A DNA stretch of 64,000 nt, from contig NZ_AAXW01000010.1 in NCBI RefSeq assembly GCF_000169335.1, forward strand, positions 62,001 through 126,000, read 5' to 3'. The DNA comes from Crocosphaera chwakensis CCY0110 (GTDB taxonomy: Bacteria > Cyanobacteriota > Cyanobacteriia > Cyanobacteriales > Microcystaceae). A model generated the notes under the pieces. It worked only from the letters and a program-made list of their open reading frames with translations, did no database searches and was not told the DNA's origin. Position numbers and translations under genes: made by a program. This document shows positions 1 through 8,358 of this stretch, in pieces (the first letter of the stretch is position 1; each line of letters opens with the position of its first letter).

Positions 1-551
1 GGCAAAAAATGGCTAATGTTCGCACCTTGTTAACTTATATGTTTGCTCATCCTGGGAAGAAAACTCTATTTATGGGAATGGAGTTTGGTCAGACTTCTGA
101 ATGGCAAGAATTTCTGGATATTGACTGGTATCTCCTACAATACGAACCTCATAAAGGGTTAAAACGGTTGGTTCAGGATCTTAATAAAATGTATGTCCGT
201 GAACCGGCTTTATATATGGAAGATTTTAGCCGTGAAGGTTTCGAGTGGATCGAGGCTAATGATGCGCCAAGGGGCTTAATCTCTTTTATTCGCCGTGATC
301 CTGCATCTGGGGATACCATTGTCGCTGTATGCAACTTTAAACCCTATGTCTATGAATATTACTGGGTTGGCTTGCATCAACCAGGAGAGTATATCGAATT
401 AATTAACTCTGATGCCCAAGTTTACTGGGGTAGTGGTGTTTCTAATCCTAGCGTTATTGAAGCCCGTCAATGGAATAATGCCCCTTGGCCCTATGCTCTA
501 GAAATCACTATCCCTCCTTTAGGTGCTGTAATCTATAAATTAAAGCGATAA
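1..551 (+). CDS. glgB: 1,4-alpha-glucan branching enzyme, C-terminal part (5' end outside window)
   Basis: This is the C-terminal end of glycogen branching enzyme, which makes alpha-1,6 branches in glycogen in the cytosol. About 183 codons are present; the open frame runs in from the window edge, so the methionine at position 9 is internal. The stretch ANVRTLL-YMFAHPGKKTLFMG-EFGQ is the typical end of the GH13 barrel, followed by the C-terminal beta domain (RGLISFIRRDP, VAVCNF, GEYIELINSDAQVYWGSG). The catalytic Asp/Glu lie upstream and cannot be checked. A bidirectional hairpin follows the stop codon. Family identification is firm; completeness of the gene is not testable here. Confidence 0.93.
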   Translation, partial: QKMANVRTLLTYMFAHPGKKTLFMGMEFGQTSEWQEFLDIDWYLLQYEPHKGLKRLVQDLNKMYVREPALYMEDFSREGFEWIEANDAPRGLISFIRRDPASGDTIVAVCNFKPYVYEYYWVGLHQPGEYIELINSDAQVYWGSGVSNPSVIEARQWNNAPWPYALEITIPPLGAVIYKLKR

Positions 552-582
552 ACGTGACTTAGGAGTTTGGAGTGATATATTT

Positions 583-618
583 ATGCTCCTCTAACTGTCA
601 TCTAGGTTGGAGGAGCAT
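583..618. terminator. Bidirectional terminator between glgB and aqpZ
   Basis: Inverted repeat ATGCTCCTC (583-591) with GAGGAGCAT (610-618), plus AAC/GTT pairing inside, followed by TATATTTT. It lies between convergent genes, so it can serve both glgB (+) and aqpZ (-). Confidence 0.8.
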
Positions 619-641
619 TATATTTTGAGTATTTACTGTAT

Positions 642-1412
642 TTATTGTTTCATTGCTGGTTCGATAGGTTCTAAAGGCCGTACATCTTGGGCGGTTTCAA
701 AGAACGTGGCATAAACCCATCCTCCGAGAATTCCACCAATGATAGGAGCAACCCAAAATAACCATAATTGAGCAATAATTTCTCCATTACCACAGAATAA
801 GGCAACCCCGGTACTTCTGGCCGGGTTAACAGAGGTATTGGTGACAGGAATACTAATTAAGTGAATTAAGGTTAATGCTAAACCGATGGCAACTGGACCA
901 AAACCAGCAGGGGCTAAGCGATCAGTCGCTCCCATAATAATTAATAAAAACATAAAGGTCATGACAATTTCAGTCACTAAAGCAGACAATAGACCATAAC
1001 CTCCTGGGGAGTGGGTTCCATAACCATTGGTAGCTAAAGGGGTTGGACCACTTAAATCAAGGGCCCCATTACCACTAGCAATGATTAATATGACTGCTCC
1101 GGCTGCGATCGCTCCTAAGACTTGTGCCACAACATAGGGTAGTAAATCTGAGCCACTAAAGCGTTTTCCTGCGAACAAACCAAAGGAAACAGCCGGGTTA
1201 AAATGACCCCCAGAAATATGACCCACTGCATAGGCCATGGTTAAAACCGTAAGTCCAAAAGCAAGGGAAACTCCTAAAAATCCTAATCCTAATGGGTTAC
1301 CTTCTCCTCCAAAGTTAGCAGCTAATACCGCGCTACCACAGCCTCCCAGGACTAGCCAGAATGTGCCAAAAAACTCCGCTACATATTTTTTCATGATTCG
1401 ATTTTTTGTCAA
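642..1412 (-). CDS. aqpZ: Aquaporin Z, water channel
   Basis: Major intrinsic protein, 256 residues, inner-membrane water channel. Both NPA boxes are present (NPA at 72-74 and NPAR at 196-199). The selectivity-filter residues match the water-specific AqpZ pattern by spacing: Phe52, His184, Thr193, Arg199. A glycerol facilitator would have Gly in place of the His. The start at 1412 gives MTKNRIMKKY; the internal Met7 (MKKYVAEFFG) is the more usual family start and may be the true one. The gene is monocistronic, convergent with glgB, with about 200 bp of upstream sequence separating it from mnmE. In unicellular cyanobacteria such channels act in osmotic volume change; that role is from family knowledge. 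Confidence 0.92.
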   Translation of the reverse strand: MTKNRIMKKYVAEFFGTFWLVLGGCGSAVLAANFGGEGNPLGLGFLGVSLAFGLTVLTMAYAVGHISGGHFNPAVSFGLFAGKRFSGSDLLPYVVAQVLGAIAAGAVILIIASGNGALDLSGPTPLATNGYGTHSPGGYGLLSALVTEIVMTFMFLLIIMGATDRLAPAGFGPVAIGLALTLIHLISIPVTNTSVNPARSTGVALFCGNGEIIAQLWLFWVAPIIGGILGGWVYATFFETAQDVRPLEPIEPAMKQ

Positions 1413-1621
1413 TTTTGATTGAAATTGACTACAAACTAACAGTCCTTATCTCTGAAAAGGAAAGTCATTAATAAAATTTAAAGATTTGTTTTACATTAAG
1501 TAATAGTTGCCGTTATTTTTGTTAAGAAACCAGTTATTGTGTTCATAGACAAAAGTATTGGAGATTTATAGTAATTACTGCATAAATAATAAGTATTAAT
1601 TTTTAATTAGTGCTGAATCCA

Positions 1622-3004
1622 TTATTTACCAATACAAAATCGGCTAAAAATTTTATCTAAAACCGATTCTGTTATTTCTTCTCCTGTTATTTCTCCTAAT
1701 ACTTGAATGGCTGATCTTAGGTCAATCGTCCAGAAGTCAAGGGGTAAGTCTTCTGTGATGGTAATTTGTACTTGTTGTAAGGCGATTTTTGAACGGGTTA
1801 AGGCTGCTGCTTGTCTTTGATTAATAGCAAAATCTAGATTATTTGCGGTTAGTTTCTGTTGATTAATCCCTTGTAAAATAGTCGATTCTAAGGCTTCGAT
1901 TCCCTGATGATTGGCAGCCGATGTCTTAACAATCCCTTTGATTTCTGGAGGAAATTGAGATAAATCAGGGGTAGCTAAATCAATTTTATTAATAACTAAA
2001 ATGGTAGGAAGATGACGGATCGGTTGATAAATTTCACTATCTTCTACTGTCCATCCCACCGTTGCATCAATAGTAAGTAAAACGAGATCCGCTTGACTGG
2101 CCGCTAACCGCGATCGCTCAACTCCAATTTTTTCGACTTGATCCGTTGTCTGACGAATACCGGCAGTGTCTAAGACTTGAATGGGAATACCTCCCACCAC
2201 TAACTGGGACTCCACCACATCCCTGGTAGTGCCAGGTAAGTCAGTAACGATAGCGCGATCGCTGCGACTCCAGGCATTCAATAAACTGGATTTTCCCACA
2301 TTAGGACGGCCAACGATAGCCACTTTTAAGCCATTCCGCAATAATTCTCCTTGTTCTGCGGTCTTTAAAATGCTCTCAACTTGCTCTAAAATTTCCTCTA
2401 ACCCCTGAGAAATGGCTTTTTTATCTAAAGGAGGTAAGTCGTCTTCAAAGTCGATTCTAGCCTCAATTTCGGCGAGGATATCTAGGCAATGATGGCGTAA
2501 TTTTTGGATGGGTTGGGCGAGCTTTCCCTGTAACCCGGCTAAGGCCATTTGAGATGCTTGTTGCGATCGCGCAGAAACTAATTCACTAATACTTTCGGCC
2601 TGGGTTAAATCAATCCTACCATTGAGAAAGGCTCGCAGGGTAAATTCTCCGGGTTGAGCTAAAATGGCACCTTGTTCTAAACATAACTGTAACACCTGTT
2701 GAACGGGCATAATTCCCCCATGACAGTGAAACTCGATGACATCTTCACGGGTATAAGAACGAGGTGCTAACATCATTAATAACAAAGCTTCATCAAGCAC
2801 TTGTTCCGTTTGGGGATGACGAATATAACCATAAAGGATACGATGGGATTCCCATTTTTGCTTTCCTGGGGCGATAAATAAGGTTTGAGCGATATTCAGG
2901 GCGTTATTGCCTGATAAACGGATAATTCCGATACTCCCTTGTTGGGGAACAATGGCTGTTGCGATCGCTGCAATGGTTTCTCCTTGGGTTATCATTTCTG
3001 TCAT
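1622..3004 (-). CDS. mnmE: tRNA uridine-5-carboxymethylaminomethyl(34) synthesis GTPase MnmE
   Basis: MnmE works with MnmG to modify U34 of tRNAs read at the wobble position. The 460-residue protein has the N-terminal folate-binding domain (DTIAAIATA-like start, here ETIAAIATAIVPQQGSIGIIRLSG), a helical domain, and an inserted G domain with GRPNVGKSS (G1), DLPGTTRD (G2), DTAGIR (G3) and NKID (G4). The C-terminal CIGK motif, whose Cys is needed for catalysis, is intact. Length is normal for the family. The start at 3004 (MTEMITQGETIAA) is plausible; Met4 is an alternative. It is transcribed away from the small gene at 3149. Confidence 0.96.
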   Translation of the reverse strand: MTEMITQGETIAAIATAIVPQQGSIGIIRLSGNNALNIAQTLFIAPGKQKWESHRILYGYIRHPQTEQVLDEALLLMMLAPRSYTREDVIEFHCHGGIMPVQQVLQLCLEQGAILAQPGEFTLRAFLNGRIDLTQAESISELVSARSQQASQMALAGLQGKLAQPIQKLRHHCLDILAEIEARIDFEDDLPPLDKKAISQGLEEILEQVESILKTAEQGELLRNGLKVAIVGRPNVGKSSLLNAWSRSDRAIVTDLPGTTRDVVESQLVVGGIPIQVLDTAGIRQTTDQVEKIGVERSRLAASQADLVLLTIDATVGWTVEDSEIYQPIRHLPTILVINKIDLATPDLSQFPPEIKGIVKTSAANHQGIEALESTILQGINQQKLTANNLDFAINQRQAAALTRSKIALQQVQITITEDLPLDFWTIDLRSAIQVLGEITGEEITESVLDKIFSRFCIGK

Positions 3005-3148
3005 AAGCTAGTAATCATAATCTATTAAAAATATTAAATCCTGATACCAGGGGAGAAAAGCTTTCTCTTCCCTGACAAATAGTTAATTTTTTAGTTTAAT
3101 CTGAAAATCATGGTTAATTATAGAAAGAAAAGATAAAATCAAACTATA

Positions 3149-3340
3149 ATGCCAACCGAATTACAATTATTAAAATGTTTAATTCTCTGCCAAATTCTTT
3201 CTAATTGTTATCAACCCATTCAATTAATACGGTTTGATGAGACAAGAAAAGAGATATTCATTATTGCAGGAGAATTAGGAACAATTGAAATTACCATTTT
3301 TGAACAAGGACAATGGAGATATGATGTCACCGAAACCTAA
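3149..3340 (+). CDS. Small cyanobacterial protein, DUF6888-like
   Basis: A 63-residue protein of unknown function. The pattern LLKCLILCQILSNCYQPIQLIRFDE followed by EIFIIAGE and an acidic/aromatic C-terminus resembles the cyanobacterial DUF6888 family, which usually sits directly before a DUF6887 gene, as it does here. This is recognised from memory of the family, not by a search. The gene overlaps the next one by 17 bp, which points to one transcript and possibly translational coupling. No strong ribosome site is visible upstream of the ATG. No catalytic motif is visible; it could be part of a small two-gene module such as a toxin-antitoxin-like pair, but nothing in the sequence proves that. 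Confidence 0.65.
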   Translation: MPTELQLLKCLILCQILSNCYQPIQLIRFDETRKEIFIIAGELGTIEITIFEQGQWRYDVTET

Positions 3341-3533
3341 CTTTAAAGAGATGAGTCTTCAGGAACTAAAAAAATACGTCTTATCCCATAGAGACGATCA
3401 AGAAGCATGGCAAGAATTTACCCATAGAGATCGACCTAATGCTGTTTATTTTGACACAGATGTACCTTTAGCGACACAAAAACAAAGACTACAAGAACTC
3501 ATTGAAAAGGAGAAGTATTCTAATGAAATCTAA
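3324..3533 (+). CDS. Small cyanobacterial protein, DUF6887-like
   Basis: A protein of about 69 residues if it starts at the second ATG of an ATGATG pair (3321/3324); GGAG at 3315-3318 gives better spacing to 3324. The frame is open back to 3285, but that region has no ribosome site and overlaps the previous gene deeply. The pattern MSLQELKKYVLSHRDDQEAWQEFTHRDRP is typical of DUF6887: a short helix, then a conserved R-DD/NQEA motif, then a C-terminal helix. Function is unknown. It overlaps both the DUF6888-like gene before it and the paralogous frame after it (start at 3523), so the three form one compact cluster. Confidence 0.65.
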   Translation: MSPKPNFKEMSLQELKKYVLSHRDDQEAWQEFTHRDRPNAVYFDTDVPLATQKQRLQELIEKEKYSNEI

Positions 3534-3738
3534 TCATTATACTCAAATAAGTAACCACGAATTTAAACAATATTTAATTAAAAACAAAGATAATCAAGAA
3601 GCTTTTTATGCCTATTTGGTTCGTAAACAAAAACAACCTAAAGATATAATGATTGGAGTCGATTAAGTAGATAACTTAACCACTGAACAACAAATTGAAT
3701 TAATGACTCAATGGCTTCAAGAAAAATTCAATCTGTAG
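3523..3738 (+). pseudogene. Second DUF6887-like copy broken by an in-frame stop
   Basis: Starting at ATG 3523, eleven bases before the end of the preceding gene and after an AAGGAGAA ribosome site, the frame reads MKSNHYTQISNHEFKQYL with KNKDNQEAFYAYLVRKQKQP, clearly related to the gene just upstream (KYVLSHRDDQEAWQEFTHR). A TAA at 3664-3666 stops it after 47 residues. The same frame then continues VDNLTTEQQIELMTQWLQEKFNL to a TAG at 3736, matching the expected C-terminal helix of the family. One nonsense change therefore explains the break. A 47-residue truncated product is possible. A sequencing error or the actual absence of function cannot be told apart here. Confidence 0.6.
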
Positions 3739-3830
3739 TGCGACTCTCTGACAGTTTCTCTTTAAGTTATAATTGTTACAATAACTGTGAAAATTAATTA
3801 GTTGTTTGATAAATCTCAAACTAAACTTTC

Positions 3831-4100
3831 ATGTTTAAAGAAGAAAAACCTTTAGAAAGAGAAGCATTAATTAAAGAAGTTTGTCGTCGTATTCGAGTCG
3901 CTAGAAGTTACTGGGATGCTCATAATAATCGAGCTTGTCGACGAGAACGAGAACAGGCATTACTATTATATAATCGTTTAAGCAAGCAAGAAAAAGAAAA
4001 AATTCCTCAAGTCTTAAGAGTTTGGCTTCGTTATCGGAGTGAAAAGTATTTCGGTTCTCATCGTACCTCACCTGGAAAAAGAAAAAAGAAGAGAAAATAA
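3831..4100 (+). CDS. Conserved hypothetical basic protein
   Basis: An 89-residue, strongly basic and helical protein of unknown function. The N-terminal half carries an Arg/Glu-rich amphipathic helix (RRIRVARSYWDAHNNRACRREREQALLLYNRL), and the C-terminus is a lysine/arginine tail (GKRKKKRK), as in nucleic-acid or ribosome-binding small proteins. No family is recognised with certainty. It stands alone on the + strand between the DUF6887-like cluster and the DCC-family gene, with about 90 bp upstream. Composition and codon use look like the neighbours. RNA or DNA binding is only a guess from charge. Confidence 0.6.
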   Translation: MFKEEKPLEREALIKEVCRRIRVARSYWDAHNNRACRREREQALLLYNRLSKQEKEKIPQVLRVWLRYRSEKYFGSHRTSPGKRKKKRK

Positions 4101-4171
4101 TTAATAATTGATCACTGGTAACTGAAAATGCGTTAACTTAGATAATGGTTCTTCAAAAATCGTTTAACATC

Positions 4172-4594
4172 ATGGTTTATCACATTATTTATGACGGAAA
4201 TTGTAATCTTTGTTCGACTTTTACCCAACTTTTAGCTAAATTTGATCAAGGTAATCTTTTTGATTATATTCCCATACAAGATGAAGCTACTTTGCAACAG
4301 TTCAGTATTACCTCAGAAGATTGTGAAATGGGGATGATTTTAATTGATGGTGACAACGAAAAAAGACGTTGGCAAGGAAGCGACGCAGCAGAAGAAATTG
4401 TTAATTTATTACCGTTAGGACAAGCATTTATTACTGCTTATCGTAGTTTACCAGGAATGAAATGGTTAGGGGATAAAACCTATGAACAAGTTAGGGACAA
4501 TCGTTATAATTGGTTTGGTAAACGGGATAAAACTTATCAATCTCCCTATCCTTTTGGTTGTGGTGAAAGGGATAATTGTTCTGTTTCTAGTTAA
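4172..4594 (+). CDS. DCC-family thiol-disulfide oxidoreductase (DUF393)
   Basis: Small redox protein of about 140 residues. The start MVYHIIYDGNCNLCSTFTQLL contains the DxxCxxC (DCC) motif that defines the family: YDG-NCNLC near residues 7-12 from the chosen start. Later conserved parts are WQGSDAAEEIV, the loop around residues 95-110 (LPGMKWLGDKTYEQVRDNRYNWFGKRD) and a C-terminal FGCGERDNC Cys-rich end. An in-frame ATG nine codons upstream (4145) is also possible; neither has a clear ribosome site, and the family usually begins close to the YDG motif. It is convergent with the cystine lyase: the two stop codons are directly adjacent (4594/4595). The substrate is unknown. Confidence 0.82.
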   Translation: MVYHIIYDGNCNLCSTFTQLLAKFDQGNLFDYIPIQDEATLQQFSITSEDCEMGMILIDGDNEKRRWQGSDAAEEIVNLLPLGQAFITAYRSLPGMKWLGDKTYEQVRDNRYNWFGKRDKTYQSPYPFGCGERDNCSVSS

Positions 4595-5788
4595 TTAAAT
4601 CATAGAAGAAATGGCTTTAATTAACTGTTCAATTTCATCAGGTAACGTAAAATAATGAATACAAGCACGAATACAGTCAGGATCACTAATAGTTCTTAAT
4701 AAAAATCCTTGATTTTCTAACTTTTTAACTAAGGTTATATGATTAATCCCACTATCCACTGTAAAAGAAACTAATCCCGCTTCTGGTGGTGATTTTTTTA
4801 GACAGTTAATAGCAGAAATTTCCGATAACCCTTGCCATAAATATTCACTTAGCTTACAAATTTGTTGATACCGTTGTTCAGAATTTGCCCAACTGTTATG
4901 AACAGCGATCGCAGCCCTTAATCCTTCATATTGAGGATAAGCAGATGTAGCAATTTCAAACTTTCTACCATCTTGTTTAAAATCAATGGGTTGTGCTTTT
5001 TCATCAATATTAATCCCTCGCCAACCAATAAACGTAGGATTAATTAAGTCAAAAATTTCTGGACGGATATAAAGTGCGCCTACACCAGCCGGTCCACAAA
5101 ACCATTTATGTCCGGTAAACGCATAAAAATCCACCTCAGTTTCTGTTAAATTTAACGCTAATGAACCAGCAGATTGAGCAGCATCTGCTAACACTAAAAT
5201 CGGGCGATCGCTTTCGGTATAATGATGACAAAGATGACTAATTTCTTTTAAGGGTAAAACTTGTCCTGTATTCCATAATAAATGACTTAAAACCAGTAGT
5301 CTTGTTTGTGGTTTTAAATATTCTTTAATCACCTCAACGGGGTTACCTTCATTTAAGGTGTTTAAGATGGGACAAATATCAATTTCTACGGCAAATCGCT
5401 GGCTAATTTCTTTAACTATAGCAATCACGCCCGGATGTTCACAATCGGTCATTAAAATGCGATCGCCTTTCTTCCAATCTAATCCCCATAGAGCAATATT
5501 ACAGCCAGATGTTACATTTTCTGTTAAGGTAATTGTTGAGGCTTCAACCCCTAATTCTTGAGCAATTTCTGCTCGTAATAATTCTGTTTTTTGAGTAATC
5601 CATTCATTAACTTTAAAAGAAAAAGGACCTTGTTGTTGAAGAACATTATGAGCATCAATAATGGCTTCTAATCCGGAACGGGGTAAAGTTCCTTGTCCCC
5701 CAAAATTAAAATAGACTTTGTTCGTGAGTCCAGGAAACTCTTGTCTTTGTTGTTGGACTTCTGACAGGAATGCTTGGGGATAAATCAT
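4595..5788 (-). CDS. Cystine/cysteine lyase, C-DES type (class V aminotransferase fold)
   Basis: PLP enzyme of 397 residues related to NifS-like desulfurases. The N-terminus (PGLTNKVYFNFGGQGTLP) and general pattern match the Synechocystis L-cysteine/cystine lyase C-DES, which releases persulfide from cystine and can supply sulfur for Fe-S clusters. The PLP lysine is Lys228 in FTGHKWFCGP, the pyridine-binding Asp is Asp202 in ADAAQSAG, and the His118 of CEHPG is in place. There is no desulfurase-type catalytic Cys loop near the C-terminus, consistent with a lyase rather than a true SufS/IscS desulfurase. The gene stands alone. Substrate preference for cystine over cysteine is inferred from the homologue. 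Confidence 0.8.
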   Translation of the reverse strand: MIYPQAFLSEVQQQRQEFPGLTNKVYFNFGGQGTLPRSGLEAIIDAHNVLQQQGPFSFKVNEWITQKTELLRAEIAQELGVEASTITLTENVTSGCNIALWGLDWKKGDRILMTDCEHPGVIAIVKEISQRFAVEIDICPILNTLNEGNPVEVIKEYLKPQTRLLVLSHLLWNTGQVLPLKEISHLCHHYTESDRPILVLADAAQSAGSLALNLTETEVDFYAFTGHKWFCGPAGVGALYIRPEIFDLINPTFIGWRGINIDEKAQPIDFKQDGRKFEIATSAYPQYEGLRAAIAVHNSWANSEQRYQQICKLSEYLWQGLSEISAINCLKKSPPEAGLVSFTVDSGINHITLVKKLENQGFLLRTISDPDCIRACIHYFTLPDEIEQLIKAISSMI

Positions 5789-5896
5789 TCTTTGGGTAAC
5801 AGGAATAGGTGAAAAAAATCAGTACAAAACTAAATTTGTCCTTATTTTAGTTTATGAGCGATCGCTAATTTTTGCAATACCACTAAAATACTAAAG

Positions 5897-5941
5897 AAGG
5901 AGTCAGAATCAATCATAAATTAATTGTTGTTCTGACTCCTT
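5897..5941. terminator. Hairpin downstream of dapL
   Basis: Perfect 12-bp inverted repeat AAGGAGTCAGAA (5897-5908) / TTCTGACTCCTT (5930-5941), loop 21 nt. Read on the minus strand it lies about 95 nt after the dapL stop and is followed by a T-rich stretch (CTTTAGTATTTTAG), so it is a likely terminator of dapL. The T-tract is not continuous. Confidence 0.65.
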
Positions 5942-6035
5942 ATGCGAAAGGCAGTTTACTTTTTTGAAAACTGTTACTTTTGCCTGTCTTGAGTGTGTCT
6001 TAGATTCGCTTTTGCTTCTTGTTTATTTTGACTAT

Positions 6036-7271
6036 TTAAGCTTTAAACTGTTTGCTAATGCGTTTCATGGCTTCTTCGACATTTTTCCGACTATTAAAGG
6101 CAGAAATACGAAAATAACCTTCTCCTGCTGCCCCAAACCCTGATCCGGGAGTTCCTACCACATTAGTCGTTTGTAAGAGTTTATCGAAGAAATCCCAACT
6201 AGAAAGATTATGGGGGGTTTTTAACCAGATATAAGGGGCATTAACCCCACCATACACCTCAAATCCTGCGCTTTTAAGCTGTTTACAGATAATTTTTGCG
6301 TTTTCTAGGTAAAAGCTCACTAACGCCTTAATTTGGGCTTTTCCGGCTTCAGAATAAACTGCTTCTGCTCCCCGTTGCACAATATAAGAAACCCCATTAA
6401 ATTTAGTGGACTGCCGACGGTTCCATAGTTTCCAGAGTTCTACCTCAGATCCGTCGGAAGCTTTAGCGGTTAACTGTTTGGGAACCACTGTAAAAGCGCA
6501 ACGAGTACCGGTAAACCCTGCATTTTTAGAAAAAGAACGAAACTCGATGGCGCAGTCTTTTGCTCCTTCGATTTCGTAAATAGAATGGGGTAAACTATCA
6601 TCGGTGATAAAAGCTTCGTAAGCAGCATCAAAGAAGATAATGGCGTTATTTGCCTTAGCATAATCAACCCACGCTTTAAGATACGCTTTTGTTGCTGTTG
6701 CGCCGGTGGGGTTGTTGGGGAAACAGAGATAAATGAGGTCAACTTTTTCGCTAGGAATATCGGCGACAAAGTTGTTTTCTGCACTGATGGGTAAATAAAC
6801 TAAGCCTTCGTATTCTCCCTTATCGTTGGTGTCTCCCGTGTGGCCGGCCATGACATTGGTATCAACATAAACGGGGTAAACCGGATCTGTAACAGCAATT
6901 TTGTTATTTTTGCCAAAAATGTCGAGAATGTTGCCGGTATCGCATTTTGCACCGTCTGAAACGAATATTTCTGAGGCATCAATATCACATCCTCTACTTT
7001 GAAAGTCTTGATCTGCGATTTTTTCCCGTAGCCAACCGTAACCTTGTTCGGGGCCGTAACCTTTGAAGGTGTTGCGATCGCCCATATCTTCTACAGCTTT
7101 GATCATAGCGGTTCGGCAAGCTTCAGGTAAGGGTTCGGTTACATCTCCAATCCCTAGTTTAATGATTTTCGCTTCGGGGTTCCCTTCAACAAAGGTGTTG
7201 ACTCGTCTTGCTATTTCGGGAAAGAGATACCCTGCTTTGAGTTTGAGATAGTTATCGTTAATAGTTGCCAT
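6036..7271 (-). CDS. dapL: LL-diaminopimelate aminotransferase
   Basis: Converts tetrahydrodipicolinate directly to LL-diaminopimelate in lysine and peptidoglycan synthesis; this is the route used by cyanobacteria and plants. The protein is 411 residues, the usual length. It begins MATINDNYLKLKAGYLFPEIARRV, characteristic of DapL. Landmarks: CFPNNPTGA (NPTG at 187-190), the pyridine-binding Asp of FFDAAYEAF (about 215), PLP lysine Lys249 in FRSFSKNAGFTGTRC, and the C-terminal FRISAFNSR with the carboxylate-binding Arg. The GNAT gene lies just upstream on the same strand (32 bp), so the two may be cotranscribed. A hairpin lies downstream. Confidence 0.96.
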   Translation of the reverse strand: MATINDNYLKLKAGYLFPEIARRVNTFVEGNPEAKIIKLGIGDVTEPLPEACRTAMIKAVEDMGDRNTFKGYGPEQGYGWLREKIADQDFQSRGCDIDASEIFVSDGAKCDTGNILDIFGKNNKIAVTDPVYPVYVDTNVMAGHTGDTNDKGEYEGLVYLPISAENNFVADIPSEKVDLIYLCFPNNPTGATATKAYLKAWVDYAKANNAIIFFDAAYEAFITDDSLPHSIYEIEGAKDCAIEFRSFSKNAGFTGTRCAFTVVPKQLTAKASDGSEVELWKLWNRRQSTKFNGVSYIVQRGAEAVYSEAGKAQIKALVSFYLENAKIICKQLKSAGFEVYGGVNAPYIWLKTPHNLSSWDFFDKLLQTTNVVGTPGSGFGAAGEGYFRISAFNSRKNVEEAMKRISKQFKA

Positions 7272-7303
7272 ATTCTAGGTGGTTACAAATGCCTTTATTT
7301 AGC

Positions 7304-7765
7304 TTACTCTGGTTTCGGTTGTTCAAACATCAGATAAGGAAGTTGTTTCATTCCTAATGCGTTATAGGTTTCTTGAGCGATAAGATTATCTTGTTCAACA
7401 TATAATCGAAACCCACAAACATCTTCTTTATTACTAGCGAGTTCTTTAACAAACTCATACATCCTGCGATAAACGCCACGACGACGATAATTTTTTAGAA
7501 CAAAAACACTTTGAATCCACCAAAATACGCCATTTCGCCAGTCGCTCCATTCTCTGGTAATCATTAAACACCCAACTACTTTTGAATCAACTTCGGCTAC
7601 AATATAGAATCCTTGTGATGGGTTTTTTAACAAAGTATTGACCCCTGCTAAAATGACATGAGGTACTAAAACTTTATTTTCAGTTTCTTTTGCCATTGCT
7701 TGATTAAAATTGGCAATATTTTTTCCATCACTAGGTTGGGCTAGACGTATGCTTATAGTATCCAA
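7304..7765 (-). CDS. GNAT-family N-acetyltransferase
   Basis: A 153-residue GCN5-related acetyltransferase. The fold is visible as the N-terminal beta strand (TISIRLAQPSDGKNIANF), the central VVGCLMITREWSDWRNGVFWWIQSVFV strand, the acetyl-CoA pyrophosphate loop NYRRRGVYRRMYEFV (R-R-x-G-x-Y, a variant of Q/RxxGxG/A), and the C-terminal NALGMKQLPYLMFEQP. The V-Y in place of the usual G-A in the loop is common in some subfamilies. The acceptor is unknown. It is followed by dapL after 32 bp, which may be an operon or chance. Confidence 0.85.
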   Translation of the reverse strand: MDTISIRLAQPSDGKNIANFNQAMAKETENKVLVPHVILAGVNTLLKNPSQGFYIVAEVDSKVVGCLMITREWSDWRNGVFWWIQSVFVLKNYRRRGVYRRMYEFVKELASNKEDVCGFRLYVEQDNLIAQETYNALGMKQLPYLMFEQPKPE

Positions 7766-7904
7766 TTTTTAACTCAAATTAGTCCGTTTCATCATTTCTA
7801 TTTTACTTTCTTAAGGAAACTAAAATTAAGTTTTCTTAGTTCAACGGAAGAAAAAGTGATTCAAATAAAGAGAATACTGACTCTACTTATTATTAGGAAA
7901 CTTC

Positions 7905-8312
7905 TTATTTATTATTGGACTCTTCCCAGTCCGGACAAGCATCAGTATTAGAACCATAAGGGTGCATTCCACAAACAAATAAATGTTTACCATAGAGTCG
8001 TCCATGGTAATGAATACACCCGCGACAAGCAGGATGTACGTTATGAGTTGGTTCTATTTTTGGGGAGAGCATTAAATCAGAATCTTCATGGTATTCATGA
8101 TAGTAGTAATAGCCCTGAAATTCTTCTTCGATGGAAATATCAGCCAGTGGGGTGAAAACATCATCAAGAAATTGATCAATTTCTCTTACGACATCGTTTT
8201 GAAAGTCTTCAGCAGCCGTTTCTACAGACTGGCCGACTTCATCGACAAAACCCTCTACAGCAACTGCTACGTTTTCCATCCATTCTGTTAAGTCTTTTTG
8301 CCAGTCTTCCAT
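7905..8312 (-). CDS. Conserved hypothetical protein with four-Cys cluster
   Basis: A 135-residue protein of unknown function. The N-terminal half (1-65) is an acidic amphipathic helix region rich in Val/Glu/Asp (VAVAVEGFVDEVGQSVETAAEDF). The C-terminal part holds Cys in the pattern CRGCIHYHG - FVCGMHPYG - ACPDWE, with nearby His, which looks like a metal-binding (zinc or Fe-S) knuckle. The combination is seen in cyanobacterial conserved hypotheticals. It precedes nothing on the same strand that suggests a role; the phasin-like gene is 46 bp upstream on the same strand, so cotranscription is possible. Metal binding is inference. Confidence 0.65.
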   Translation of the reverse strand: MEDWQKDLTEWMENVAVAVEGFVDEVGQSVETAAEDFQNDVVREIDQFLDDVFTPLADISIEEEFQGYYYYHEYHEDSDLMLSPKIEPTHNVHPACRGCIHYHGRLYGKHLFVCGMHPYGSNTDACPDWEESNNK

Positions 8313-8358
8313 AATATTAATTCATTTAAAATGATCTAGTAGAAAGTATTTTGCTTAG

